Assembly (NCBI GenBank): GCA_964344435.1
Contig: CAYFNH010000032.1
Location: 1 to 23,084 of the forward strand
Source: Thiopontia sp964344435
Lineage (GTDB): Bacteria > Pseudomonadota > Gammaproteobacteria > GCF-002020875
DNA: 23,084 nucleotides
Reading direction: 5' to 3'
Below, in pieces: positions 5,435 to 12,365 of this stretch (positions within the stretch are counted from its first letter, which is position 1; each line of letters begins with the position of its first letter). The notes beneath the pieces were generated by a model, which saw nothing but the letters and a program-made list of their open reading frames with translations, did no database searches and was not told the origin of the DNA. The translations under genes were made by a program, and so were the position numbers.

Positions 5435-7963
5435 ATGGATGAGCAAGAGAGACCGCTGATACTGGTGGTGGATGATGACTTCACCAGTCGTGAGGTGCTG
5501 TGTGATGTACTGCAGGAGGTGGGCAACTACCGGGTTGAGCGGGCCGATAGTGGTGAGCAGGCCCTGCAGTTGCTGCAGCATAAAGAGCCAGAGCTGATCC
5601 TGCTGGATGTAGTGATGCCGGGTATGGATGGCTATGAGCTCTGTCGCAGGATCAAGCGCGAGCCTCGTCTCGAGTTCATTCCGGTGCTCTTCCTCTCCGC
5701 CAAAGAGCAAGCAGATGACCTGATCGAGGGGTATGAAGCGGGTGCAGCAGGCTACATTTTCAAACCCTTTGACGGGGTGGTGCTGCTGGCTCGGATCGAG
5801 ACCCACCTCAAGTTGGGGGGGCTGCTGAAAAAAGAGCGTGATCTCAACTGTGAGCTGGAGGCCAAGGTAGCAGAGAGGACGGCTCAGCTGCAGAATGCCA
5901 ACCGTGCCAAGGATCAATTCCTGGCAACCATGAGCCATGAACTGAGAACGCCGCTTACCAATATCATCGGTAATGGTGAACTGCTGCTGGAGAGTGAGCT
6001 CAATGCCGAGCAGTACGAGCTGCTCAGATCGATGGAGGGTTCCGGAAAACACCTACTCGCACTGATCAACGATATCCTCGATCTCTCCAAGATCGAATCG
6101 GGAAAGTTCGAGATCGATACCGCCCCCTTTGCAGTGGACACACTGCTCGATGATCTTCAGGAGATGTTTCAGCCACGTGCCGAGGAGGCAGAACTGGTGC
6201 TTGAGGTGGGTGGGCCACAACCCCCGCAGACCCATCAGCTGTGGGGAGATGGGCAGCGTATCAGTCAGATTTTGATCAATCTGCTGAGCAATGCCATCAA
6301 GTTTACCGAGCAGGGCAAGGTTTCGTTGCACTGCGGAGTGGGAGATGGAATGCTCTGCTTCACAGTTGAGGATAGCGGAATCGGCATGACCCCCGAGGTA
6401 CTGGAACGTCTGTTCAAGCCGTTCGAGCAGGCCGACAACAGTATTTCTCGCCGTTTTGGCGGCACTGGTCTGGGATTGCACATCTCTTACGCGCTGGCAC
6501 AACAGATGGAGGGTGCTATCGAGGTCAGCAGCGAGCCGGGCAGAGGTTCACGTTTTGTATTGCAGATCCCCTATCGCCGTAGTGAGCTGCTGATCAAGCG
6601 GGCACAGGCCCCTGCCTCTTCATCAGAGCAGGATCAAACCTTCCGAGGTTCCGTGCTGGTGGTGGAGGATACCCCCGAACTGCAGCTGCTGGAGCAGCGC
6701 ATCCTCACCTCGATGGGTGCCACAGTAAGCCTTGCCAGCAATGGTCAGGAGGCGGTCGAGCTGGTCAACCGCCAGCACTTCGACCTGATTCTGATGGATA
6801 TGCAGATGCCGGTGATGGATGGTATCGAGGCAACTCGAATCCTGCAGCAGCAGGGCCATACGGTGCCGGTGGTGGCACTGACCGCCAATGTGATGGAGCA
6901 CCACCGTGAACAGTTTACTGCCGCCGGGGCTAGTGGTTTCCTCAACAAGACGATCGAGCGCGAGGCCCTGCGCAAGGTGGTTGTAAAACATCTCAAGCCA
7001 CAACAGGCCGAGGCGGACACCACTTCGTCCTCCAGCGTACCCGGTGAGAGCGACACGGCTATCCCGGTGCTGGCAATCGATGATGAACAATCGGTGCTTG
7101 ACTACTACCGTATGGTGATTGAATCGAAGGCGGGTTCGATTGATGAGGATCTCGATGAATTGAAGCTTATGCTGGGGAGTGAGAGTGATGACCGCAAGTG
7201 TGAGTCTGATTACTCGCTGGTAACCGCCTCACAGGGGCTGGAAGGGGTGGAGCTGGCCACCGAGGCAATGCACCACCAGCGTCCGTTTCCGGTTGCCTTT
7301 ATCGATATGCGCATGCCACCGGGTATCGACGGACTGGAGACCGCACGGCGACTACGAGCGGTAGATCCGAGTATCTTCATCGTTGTGGTGACAGCCTATG
7401 CAGACCATTCGCTGGATGAGGTGCAACGGGAGCTGGGTGAAGGGGTGTTTTTTATCAACAAGCCGTTCTCGAAGCGTGAGGTTCTGCCGCTGCTGGAGCT
7501 GCTGATTGCCCACCGCAAGCGGGGGAGTGAGGAAAAGAAGAGTGATACCTCTGCACAGTTGAAGCGCTGGAAAGGTCCCGCCTCCGCCGATCAGAGGCAA
7601 CTGAGTGGTGATATCCTCTATGCCGAGGATACGCCGTTGATGCAGACTCTGGTGCGCAAGATGCTGGAGAAGATGGGGCTGCAGGTGACCATTGCCAACA
7701 ATGGTCAGGAGGCGGTGGATCTGGTCAATGAGCGCCCTTTCAACCTGATTCTGATGGATATGCAGATGCCGGTGATGGATGGTATCGAGGCCACCCGGGT
7801 ACTGCGTAACCGTGGCTGCCATCTACCGATCATCCCCCTCACCGCCAATGTTCTTGATGAGTATCGCGAGGCCTTCCAGACAGTCGGTTGCACCGAGTTT
7901 CTGACCAAACCGGTTGATCGCGAGAAACTGTATGAGACACTCAGGCGCCACCTGTTGCAATGA
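5435..7963 (+). CDS. Soluble hybrid histidine kinase, REC-HisKA-HATPase-REC-REC-REC
   Basis: An 842-residue protein with no membrane segment or recognisable sensor domain. Domains in order: REC1 (about 8-125, acceptor Asp58 in LLDVVMPGMDGYE); HisKA with His168 in MSHELRTPL; an HATPase with N-box LINLLSNAIKF, G1 VEDSGIGM and G2 GGTGLGLH; REC2 (Asp455 in LILMDMQMPVMDG); REC3 of an extended type (Asp624 in FIDMRMPPGIDGLE, with about 35 extra residues between the acidic pocket and the next strand); REC4 (Asp775). No HPT domain is present, so phosphoryl output needs a partner, perhaps the HPT of the second kinase (14909-16909). Input through REC1 suggests it is driven by another kinase. The Shine-Dalgarno is poor (AGGA abuts the ATG). 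Substrate pathway unknown. Confidence 0.93.
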   Translation: MDEQERPLILVVDDDFTSREVLCDVLQEVGNYRVERADSGEQALQLLQHKEPELILLDVVMPGMDGYELCRRIKREPRLEFIPVLFLSAKEQADDLIEGYEAGAAGYIFKPFDGVVLLARIETHLKLGGLLKKERDLNCELEAKVAERTAQLQNANRAKDQFLATMSHELRTPLTNIIGNGELLLESELNAEQYELLRSMEGSGKHLLALINDILDLSKIESGKFEIDTAPFAVDTLLDDLQEMFQPRAEEAELVLEVGGPQPPQTHQLWGDGQRISQILINLLSNAIKFTEQGKVSLHCGVGDGMLCFTVEDSGIGMTPEVLERLFKPFEQADNSISRRFGGTGLGLHISYALAQQMEGAIEVSSEPGRGSRFVLQIPYRRSELLIKRAQAPASSSEQDQTFRGSVLVVEDTPELQLLEQRILTSMGATVSLASNGQEAVELVNRQHFDLILMDMQMPVMDGIEATRILQQQGHTVPVVALTANVMEHHREQFTAAGASGFLNKTIEREALRKVVVKHLKPQQAEADTTSSSSVPGESDTAIPVLAIDDEQSVLDYYRMVIESKAGSIDEDLDELKLMLGSESDDRKCESDYSLVTASQGLEGVELATEAMHHQRPFPVAFIDMRMPPGIDGLETARRLRAVDPSIFIVVVTAYADHSLDEVQRELGEGVFFINKPFSKREVLPLLELLIAHRKRGSEEKKSDTSAQLKRWKGPASADQRQLSGDILYAEDTPLMQTLVRKMLEKMGLQVTIANNGQEAVDLVNERPFNLILMDMQMPVMDGIEATRVLRNRGCHLPIIPLTANVLDEYREAFQTVGCTEFLTKPVDREKLYETLRRHLLQ

Positions 7964-7991
7964 ACCTGGGTTGAACCGAGATTAAAGTGAA

Positions 7992-9035
7992 GTGACTACA
8001 CAAGCCAAAGCGGCAGTACTGGTTTCCGGAGGGCTCGACTCCATGTTGGCGGTGCGGGTACTGCAGGAGCAGGGGGTTCATGTCGAGGGGATCAACTTCT
8101 ACACCGGCTTCTGTGTCGAAGGCCACACCCATGCCATCCGCAAGAAGGATCAGAAGAGAGACAAACGCAACAACGCCCTCTGGGTGGCCGAACAGCTGGG
8201 GATCAAGCTCCACATTGTCGATATTGTCGAAGAGTACAAGGATGTGCTGATTAACCCCAAACATGGTTACGGGGCTAACATGAACCCCTGCCTTGACTGC
8301 AAGATCTTCATGGTGAAGAAGGCGTTGGAGTGGATTCGAAAGAAGGGATTTGACTTTATTGCCACCGGAGAGGTGGTGGGGCAGCGGCCGATGTCGCAGC
8401 GCAAGGATACCATGCCGGTGGTCTCCCACGAATCGGGGGCGGAAGATCTGCTGTTGCGCCCCCTCTGTGCGAAGAACTTGCCCCCGACCTTGCCGGAGCG
8501 TGAGGGGTGGGTTGACCGTGACACCCTCTATGACTTCAGTGGCCGTACCCGCAAGCCACAAATGGCACTGGCGAAACAGTTTGGCTTTGAAGAGTACGCC
8601 ACCCCGGCAGGAGGCTGCTGTTTCCTCACCGATGAGAGTTATTCACTCAAACTGGTGGATTTGTGGAAGGCGCGTGGCAGCCGTGACTACGAGATGGATG
8701 ACATCATGCTGCTCAAGGTGGGGCGTCATCTGCGGCCGCGCCCCAACTTCAAGATGATCATCTCCCGTGAAGAGGGGGAGAACAACTTCATGCAGGGGTA
8801 CAAAAATCGCTATGTCACCCTGCGCATCACCGACTATCCAGGGCCACTGGTGCTGATTGATGGGGAGCCGGAAGAGGCCGATCTGGAGCTGGCCGCACGT
8901 ATCACCGCACGTTTTGGCAAGGGCAAGATGGCATCCGAGGTAACCGCAGAGATCATCCGACCGGGCCACCCCCCCTACGAGATCAAGGTGGTTCCGATGG
9001 CTCCAGCCGAGCTTGAGCAGGACTGGTATATCTGA
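7992..9035 (+). CDS. PP-loop ATPase, MnmA/ThiI-like RNA thiolation-type enzyme
   Basis: A 347-residue N-type ATP pyrophosphatase domain. The PP-loop SGGLDS lies at residues 12-17, and a further conserved part includes FIATGEVVGQRPMSQ. Cysteines Cys100 and Cys103 (NPCLDC) and Cys209-Cys210 (PAGGCCF) occupy places similar to the two catalytic cysteines of MnmA 2-thiouridylases. The C-terminal third (about 250-347) is not a typical MnmA domain; it resembles the small RNA-binding NFACT-R-like domain found in some PP-loop proteins, which I state with low certainty. The start is a GTG at 7992 without a strong Shine-Dalgarno. The stop overlaps the start of the TusA-like gene by one base, which implies joint use of a persulfide relay. 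Adenylation and thiolation of a tRNA base is the likely role; the target base cannot be read from sequence. It is probably not the housekeeping mnmA. Confidence 0.8.
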   Translation: MTTQAKAAVLVSGGLDSMLAVRVLQEQGVHVEGINFYTGFCVEGHTHAIRKKDQKRDKRNNALWVAEQLGIKLHIVDIVEEYKDVLINPKHGYGANMNPCLDCKIFMVKKALEWIRKKGFDFIATGEVVGQRPMSQRKDTMPVVSHESGAEDLLLRPLCAKNLPPTLPEREGWVDRDTLYDFSGRTRKPQMALAKQFGFEEYATPAGGCCFLTDESYSLKLVDLWKARGSRDYEMDDIMLLKVGRHLRPRPNFKMIISREEGENNFMQGYKNRYVTLRITDYPGPLVLIDGEPEEADLELAARITARFGKGKMASEVTAEIIRPGHPPYEIKVVPMAPAELEQDWYI

Positions 9036-9265
9036 TGGCCGACTACACCATCGACACCAGCGGGCTGCTCTGCCCGATGCCGGTGATCCGCGCTCAGGAC
9101 AAGGTGGAGACCCTGCAGCCGGGAGATCGGCTGGAGGTAATCTCCTCCGACCCGGGTGCACTCCATGATATCCCGGCCTGGTGTCGTATCAATGGCCACA
9201 CCGTTCTGGAACAGGCACAGCAGGAGGGCAGTGTCCGGGTCTGGATTGAGGTGGGCAGTGCGTAG
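9035..9265 (+). CDS. TusA-family sulfur carrier protein
   Basis: A 76-residue protein with the TusA/SirA signature: LLCPMPVIRA near the N-terminus, with the persulfide-carrying Cys13 in CPxP, followed by a beta-alpha-beta core and the DPGALHDIPAWC segment. Proteins of this family pass sulfane sulfur to thiolation enzymes or, in sulfur oxidisers, between cytoplasmic sulfur-trafficking proteins. The ATG overlaps the upstream PP-loop gene stop in TGATG, so the pair is translationally coupled and the carrier probably feeds that enzyme. A second cysteine, in AWCRINGH, is common in the wider family. Because paralogues are frequent, the plain symbol tusA is not assigned. Confidence 0.9.
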   Translation: MADYTIDTSGLLCPMPVIRAQDKVETLQPGDRLEVISSDPGALHDIPAWCRINGHTVLEQAQQEGSVRVWIEVGSA

Positions 9266-9329
9266 CCACAGGCGTCAGCAAGGCTTCTATAATTTGTTAC
9301 AATCGGCGAGAATCTCGCCTCATGAACCG

Positions 9330-9923
9330 ATGAAAATAGTCTGCTATACATTGCCACTCAGGGTGCTGGTGCTAATTGCTACCCTGCTGCCAGGGTTGGT
9401 TGCGGCCAATTATGACCTGGCGGTTGAGGCCTATCTGGATGGCAACTACAAGCGCGCATTGCGCGAGTTCAATAGCAGTGCAGAAGAGGGCAATGCCAAG
9501 GCGTTGTTCCATCTGGCCGGGATGTATGCCGATGGCAAGGGGGTGTCACGTGACCTCAAAAAGGCGGTCAAGCTCTACAAACACTCGGCCCGGCTCGGGG
9601 TGGCCAATGCTCAATACAATCTGGGAGTAATGTACTACACCGGGGAAGGGCTTCGAAGTAGTGAGGAGAAAGCCGTAAAGTGGTGGGAAAAGGCGGCGGA
9701 GCAGAGGTTGCCCAGCGCGCAATTCAACCTTGCAGTTGTCTATGCCAAGGGGGAGGGGGTCAAACGGGATCTGGTGAAATCCTACATGTGGGCTTACATT
9801 GCCTTCTCGCTAGGCAATCAGCAGAGTCGACTGTTCATGTCTGAAATGGTGCTGGGGATGAGCCTGAAACAGCTCAATGAAGCAGAACGGCTGGCCAATC
9901 GCTGGATTGATAACCACTCTTGA
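9330..9923 (+). CDS. Secreted Sel1-repeat (TPR-like) protein
   Basis: A 197-residue protein starting at the ATG at 9330, where a clear Sec signal peptide begins: the basic MK, the hydrophobic LPLRVLVLIATLLPGLV, then a probable cleavage in VAAN. Upstream in-frame ATGs exist, the earliest at 9156, but they would overlap the TusA-like gene and bury the signal peptide. Three to four Sel1-like repeats follow, recognisable as A-x3-L-x2-MY-x2-GKGV-type units: LFHLAGMYADGKGVSRD, QYNLGVMYYTGEGL, QFNLAVVYAKGEGVKRD. Such solenoids are periplasmic or envelope adaptor proteins that bind partners; no catalytic function is expected. Its stop overlaps the TTG start of the deaminase gene. Ribosome binding site is weak. 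Confidence 0.85.
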   Translation: MKIVCYTLPLRVLVLIATLLPGLVAANYDLAVEAYLDGNYKRALREFNSSAEEGNAKALFHLAGMYADGKGVSRDLKKAVKLYKHSARLGVANAQYNLGVMYYTGEGLRSSEEKAVKWWEKAAEQRLPSAQFNLAVVYAKGEGVKRDLVKSYMWAYIAFSLGNQQSRLFMSEMVLGMSLKQLNEAERLANRWIDNHS

Positions 9924-10510
9924 GTACTCACCCCTTTCAACCGGACCAGATCCACTTCTCCCTGCCCTCCTGGGTGGAGCCCTATTGTACAAGCTACCGC
10001 CCAACCCAAGACCTGCAGCAGCGCATGGCTTTTGTGGTTGCGGCCTCTCGCATGAACGTGGAGAACGGCAGTGGTGGCCCCTTTGCGGCGGCGATCTTCG
10101 AGCAGGAGAGTGGGGTGCTGGTCTCTTTGGGGGTTAACCGAGTCACCCCGGAAGGGTTGTCGATGCTCCATGCGGAGATGGTTGCGATCTCACTGGCTCA
10201 GAAGAAGTTGGGTCACTACGATTTGGGGGCAGAGTCACTACCCCGGCATGAGTTGGTGAGTAGTACCGAGCCCTGTGCCATGTGTCTTGGTGCCATTCCC
10301 TGGTCGGGCGTGATGCGTCTGGCCTGTGCAGCCAGGGCCGAAGATGCGGAGGCGATCGGTTTCGATGAAGGGGCAAAGCCGCCGAACTGGCAGACAGCGT
10401 TGATGGCCAGGAGGATAGAAGTGGCTGAGGAGGTCGAGCGAGAGCAGGCGGTTGCGGTACTGCAGGCCTACCACAGCAGCGGTGGGCTGATCTATAACGG
10501 TCGAGATTGA
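9920..10510 (+). CDS. Nucleoside/cytidine deaminase-family zinc enzyme
   Basis: A 196-residue member of the CMP/dCMP deaminase fold. Zinc ligands and catalytic residues are visible as His84-Ala85-Glu86 (LHAEM) and Cys119/Cys122 (EPCAMC). GGPFAAAIFE corresponds to the conserved substrate-pocket strand, and NPP-like GAKPPNW lies near the C-terminus. The arrangement is closest to guanine deaminase/TadA-like proteins, but genuine tRNA-specific TadA is usually shorter, so the substrate is open. The predicted start is TTG, overlapping the previous gene in TTGA. The N-terminal 35 residues (LPSWVEPY region) look like a genuine extension, so I keep this start over the internal ATG at 10025. It ends only 6 bases before the NtrC sites of glnA. 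Confidence 0.82.
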   Translation: MSTHPFQPDQIHFSLPSWVEPYCTSYRPTQDLQQRMAFVVAASRMNVENGSGGPFAAAIFEQESGVLVSLGVNRVTPEGLSMLHAEMVAISLAQKKLGHYDLGAESLPRHELVSSTEPCAMCLGAIPWSGVMRLACAARAEDAEAIGFDEGAKPPNWQTALMARRIEVAEEVEREQAVAVLQAYHSSGGLIYNGRD

Positions 10511-10516
10511 TGTGCA

Positions 10517-10533
10517 TGAACCAGCATGGTGCA
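10517..10533. promoter_or_regulatory. NtrC-binding site 1 upstream of glnA
   Basis: The 17-mer TGAACCAGCATGGTGCA differs from a perfect TGCACCA-N3-TGGTGCA dyad at a single base. Its centre is 32 bp from the second site, so both lie on the same face of the helix, as in the E. coli glnA enhancer. It lies about 129 bp upstream of the predicted sigma-54 start. Confidence 0.75.
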
Positions 10534-10548
10534 TATGTCTGTATTGTC

Positions 10549-10565
10549 TGCACCAAAATAGTGCA
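10549..10565. promoter_or_regulatory. NtrC-binding site 2 upstream of glnA
   Basis: TGCACCAAAATAGTGCA closely matches the NtrC consensus (TGCAC-N7-GTGCA, near-perfect dyad). It is centred about 97 bp upstream of the predicted sigma-54 transcription start at roughly 10654. Confidence 0.85.
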
Positions 10566-10627
10566 CAAGTGATAATGTATAAGGTCCGGTTTTAATATAA
10601 TTATTTTAAATCAACTGGTTAATTAGT

Positions 10628-10643
10628 TGGTATGGTTTATGCT
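10628..10643 (+). promoter_or_regulatory. Sigma-54 promoter of glnA
   Basis: TGGTATGGTTTATGCT has the invariant GG (10629-10630) and GC (10641-10642) separated by exactly 10 bp, as in TGGCAC-N5-TTGCA. It lies downstream of two NtrC sites and about 106 bp before the glnA start codon if transcription begins near 10654. AT-rich sequence at 10571-10601 contains GATAAT and TATAAT, which might serve a second, sigma-70 promoter, but no good -35 partner was found. Confidence 0.78.
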
Positions 10644-10759
10644 AAATAATCGCTCGCACAGTTTCGGGATGAGATATCATCGCCGCGACAGACCAAATTT
10701 CGCCGGGTTGCTGGCCGTAGCCACCCGTTTTTACTTTTGACAAAGCAGGAGTCGTTTTA

Positions 10760-12166
10760 ATGTCTCAGAAAGTTCTCAAGCTCATCAAGGAGAGCAATTC
10801 CAAGTTTGTTGACCTCCGTTTCACTGATACCAAGGGTAAGGAGCAGCATGTCACCATCCCCTCCTCCGAGGTCAATGCCGGTTTCTTCAAGGCGGGCAAG
10901 ATGTTTGATGGCTCCTCGATCGAGGGCTGGAAGGGGATCAACGAATCCGACATGATCCTGATGCCGGATGCCGATACCGCGTTGCTGGATCCATTTTATG
11001 AGGAACCCACCGTTATTATTCGCTGTAATATCGTTGAGCCTTCCACCATGGAGGGTTACGAGCGTGATCCGCGTTCGGTGGCAGCGCGAGCCGAGGCCTA
11101 CCTCAAGTCTACCGGCATTGGTGATACCGCCTACTTTGGCCCGGAGCCTGAGTTCTTCCTGTTTGATGACGTCCGCTGGGGTTCCGATATGAGCGGCTCT
11201 TTCTGCAAGGTTGACTCTGAAGAGGCCTCCTGGAATACCGAGAAGGTCTACGAGGGGGGTAATATGGGGCACCGTCCAGGTGTCAAGGGGGGGTACTTTC
11301 CGGTTCCTCCAGTGGACTCTACCCAGGATATCCGTACTGCAATGTGTCTGGTCTGCGAGGACATGGGCCTGACCATCGAGGCTCACCACCATGAGGTGGC
11401 AACCGCCAACCAGAACGAGATTGCAACTGCATTCAATACTCTGGTGAAGAAGGGGGATGAGACTCAAATTCTCAAGTACGTAATCCACAATGTGGCACAC
11501 GCCTATGGCAAGACCGCTACCTTCATGCCCAAGCCGATCGTTGGGGATAACGGTACCGGCATGCATGTGCATCAGTCGATCGCCAAGAAGGGCAAGAACA
11601 TCTTCTCCGGCAACAAGTATGGTGGGCTCTCTCAGGAGGCGCTCTACTACATCGGTGGCATCATCAAGCACGCCCGTGCATTGAACGCCTTCACCAACGC
11701 CTCAACCAACTCCTACAAGCGTCTGGTTCCCGGCTTCGAGGCTCCGGTCATGCTGGCCTACTCCGCTCGCAACCGTTCCGCCTCCATCCGTATTCCACAT
11801 GTACCTTCTCCGAAGGCGATGCGTGTTGAGGTCCGCTTCCCGGATCCTTCCGCCAACCCCTACCTCGCCTTCTCCGCAATGTTGATGGCGGGCCTTGACG
11901 GGATCAGGAACAAGATGGATCCAGGTGAGGCGATGGACAAGGATCTCTACGATCTGCCGGCAGAAGAGGCATCAGAGATCCCAACCGTCTGCCACTCACT
12001 GGATCAGGCGCTGGAGGCGCTGGATGCCGATCGTGAGTTCCTGACTCAGGGCGGTGTATTTACCGATGATTTCATTGACAGCTATATCGACCTGAAGATG
12101 GAAGAGGTAACCCGTCTGCGGATGACTACCCATCCGGTCGAGTTCGATATGTACTATAGTGTGTAA
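10760..12166 (+). CDS. glnA: Glutamine synthetase, type I, adenylylatable
   Basis: A 468-residue GSI enzyme making glutamine from glutamate, ammonia and ATP, normally a dodecamer. Recognisable elements are MFDGSSIEGW (Asp50 loop), the metal-binding EPEFFLFD (about 129-136), NGTGMHVHQS with His269, and the RNRSASIRIP arginine motif. The adenylylation site Tyr397 in KDLYDLPAEE is at exactly the E. coli position. Length equals the enterobacterial enzyme within one residue. The ATG at 10760 follows AGGAG with good spacing. Two NtrC sites and a sigma-54 promoter lie upstream, and a strong terminator (12191-12223) follows, then ntrB. The matching adenylyltransferase GlnE is encoded at 17969-20731, so both levels of control are present in the window. 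Confidence 0.98.
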   Translation: MSQKVLKLIKESNSKFVDLRFTDTKGKEQHVTIPSSEVNAGFFKAGKMFDGSSIEGWKGINESDMILMPDADTALLDPFYEEPTVIIRCNIVEPSTMEGYERDPRSVAARAEAYLKSTGIGDTAYFGPEPEFFLFDDVRWGSDMSGSFCKVDSEEASWNTEKVYEGGNMGHRPGVKGGYFPVPPVDSTQDIRTAMCLVCEDMGLTIEAHHHEVATANQNEIATAFNTLVKKGDETQILKYVIHNVAHAYGKTATFMPKPIVGDNGTGMHVHQSIAKKGKNIFSGNKYGGLSQEALYYIGGIIKHARALNAFTNASTNSYKRLVPGFEAPVMLAYSARNRSASIRIPHVPSPKAMRVEVRFPDPSANPYLAFSAMLMAGLDGIRNKMDPGEAMDKDLYDLPAEEASEIPTVCHSLDQALEALDADREFLTQGGVFTDDFIDSYIDLKMEEVTRLRMTTHPVEFDMYYSV

Positions 12167-12190
12167 ACGCTGACTTGTAGTTCGGTTGCA

Positions 12191-12223
12191 AGGCCCCTCT
12201 GATTTTCAGAGGGGCCTTTTTTT
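12191..12223 (+). terminator. Terminator after glnA
   Basis: AGGCCCCTCTGA (12191-12202) pairs perfectly with TCAGAGGGGCCT (12206-12217) across a TTT loop and is followed by a run of T to 12223. It separates glnA from ntrBC, so the latter need their own promoter or read-through. The NtrC site begins two bases after the T-run. Confidence 0.93.
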
Positions 12224-12224
12224 G

Positions 12225-12241
12225 TGCACCAAAAGAGTGCA
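12225..12241. promoter_or_regulatory. NtrC-binding site upstream of ntrB
   Basis: TGCACCAAAAGAGTGCA is the same 17-bp type of site as at 10549-10565, differing at one base. It sits immediately after the glnA terminator and about 125 bp upstream of ntrB. It could activate a sigma-54 promoter or, as at E. coli glnL, repress a sigma-70 promoter. The sequence alone does not decide. Confidence 0.8.
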
Positions 12242-12337
12242 TAAGTTGGTTACACTGCACTCAACAGGATAGAGTTTTTGGGTGCTGCTTAAATTAACCT
12301 ATTGATATTTATGCATGCATTAGGTGTATGGGTAGAG

Positions 12338-12353
12338 TGGTACAGCGATTGCA
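12338..12353 (+). promoter_or_regulatory. Sigma-54-like element abutting the ntrB start
   Basis: TGGTACAGCGATTGCA matches TGGCAC-N5-TTGCA at all but one base, with GG at 12339-12340 and GC at 12351-12352. Transcription would begin around 12364, two bases before the ntrB ATG at 12366, which would leave out the ribosome-binding site. The sequence match is excellent but the geometry is odd, so it may be a chance match, a repressor-like sigma-54 site, or the promoter of a nearly leaderless transcript. Confidence 0.4.
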
Positions 12354-12365
12354 GAGAGGATCAGC

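Noticed and set aside
5435..7963. Two or more separate genes in place of one long hybrid kinase
   Set aside because: The frame is uninterrupted for 842 codons and domains follow in a coherent order with no internal ribosome site or frameshift.
9156..9329. Longer N-terminus for the Sel1-repeat protein
   Set aside because: It would overlap the TusA-like gene and place a typical signal peptide internally, so the ATG at 9330 is preferred.
9920..10510. Identification of the deaminase as housekeeping TadA
   Set aside because: The zinc motifs fit, but the N-terminal extension and overall length differ from typical TadA, so only the family is claimed.
10757..11671. Minus-strand frame (304 codons) opposite glnA
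   Set aside because: Antisense to glnA, low-complexity product, no ribosome site or domain.
12246..12275. Possible sigma-70 promoter (TTGGTT, 18 bp, TAGAGT) between glnA and ntrB
   Set aside because: Both hexamers are poor matches, so it was not listed, although a sigma-70 promoter repressed by NtrC is known at E. coli glnL.
12311..12320. ATGCATGCAT self-complementary stretch upstream of ntrB
   Set aside because: A simple alternating repeat of ten bases, with no partner site or known binding protein.
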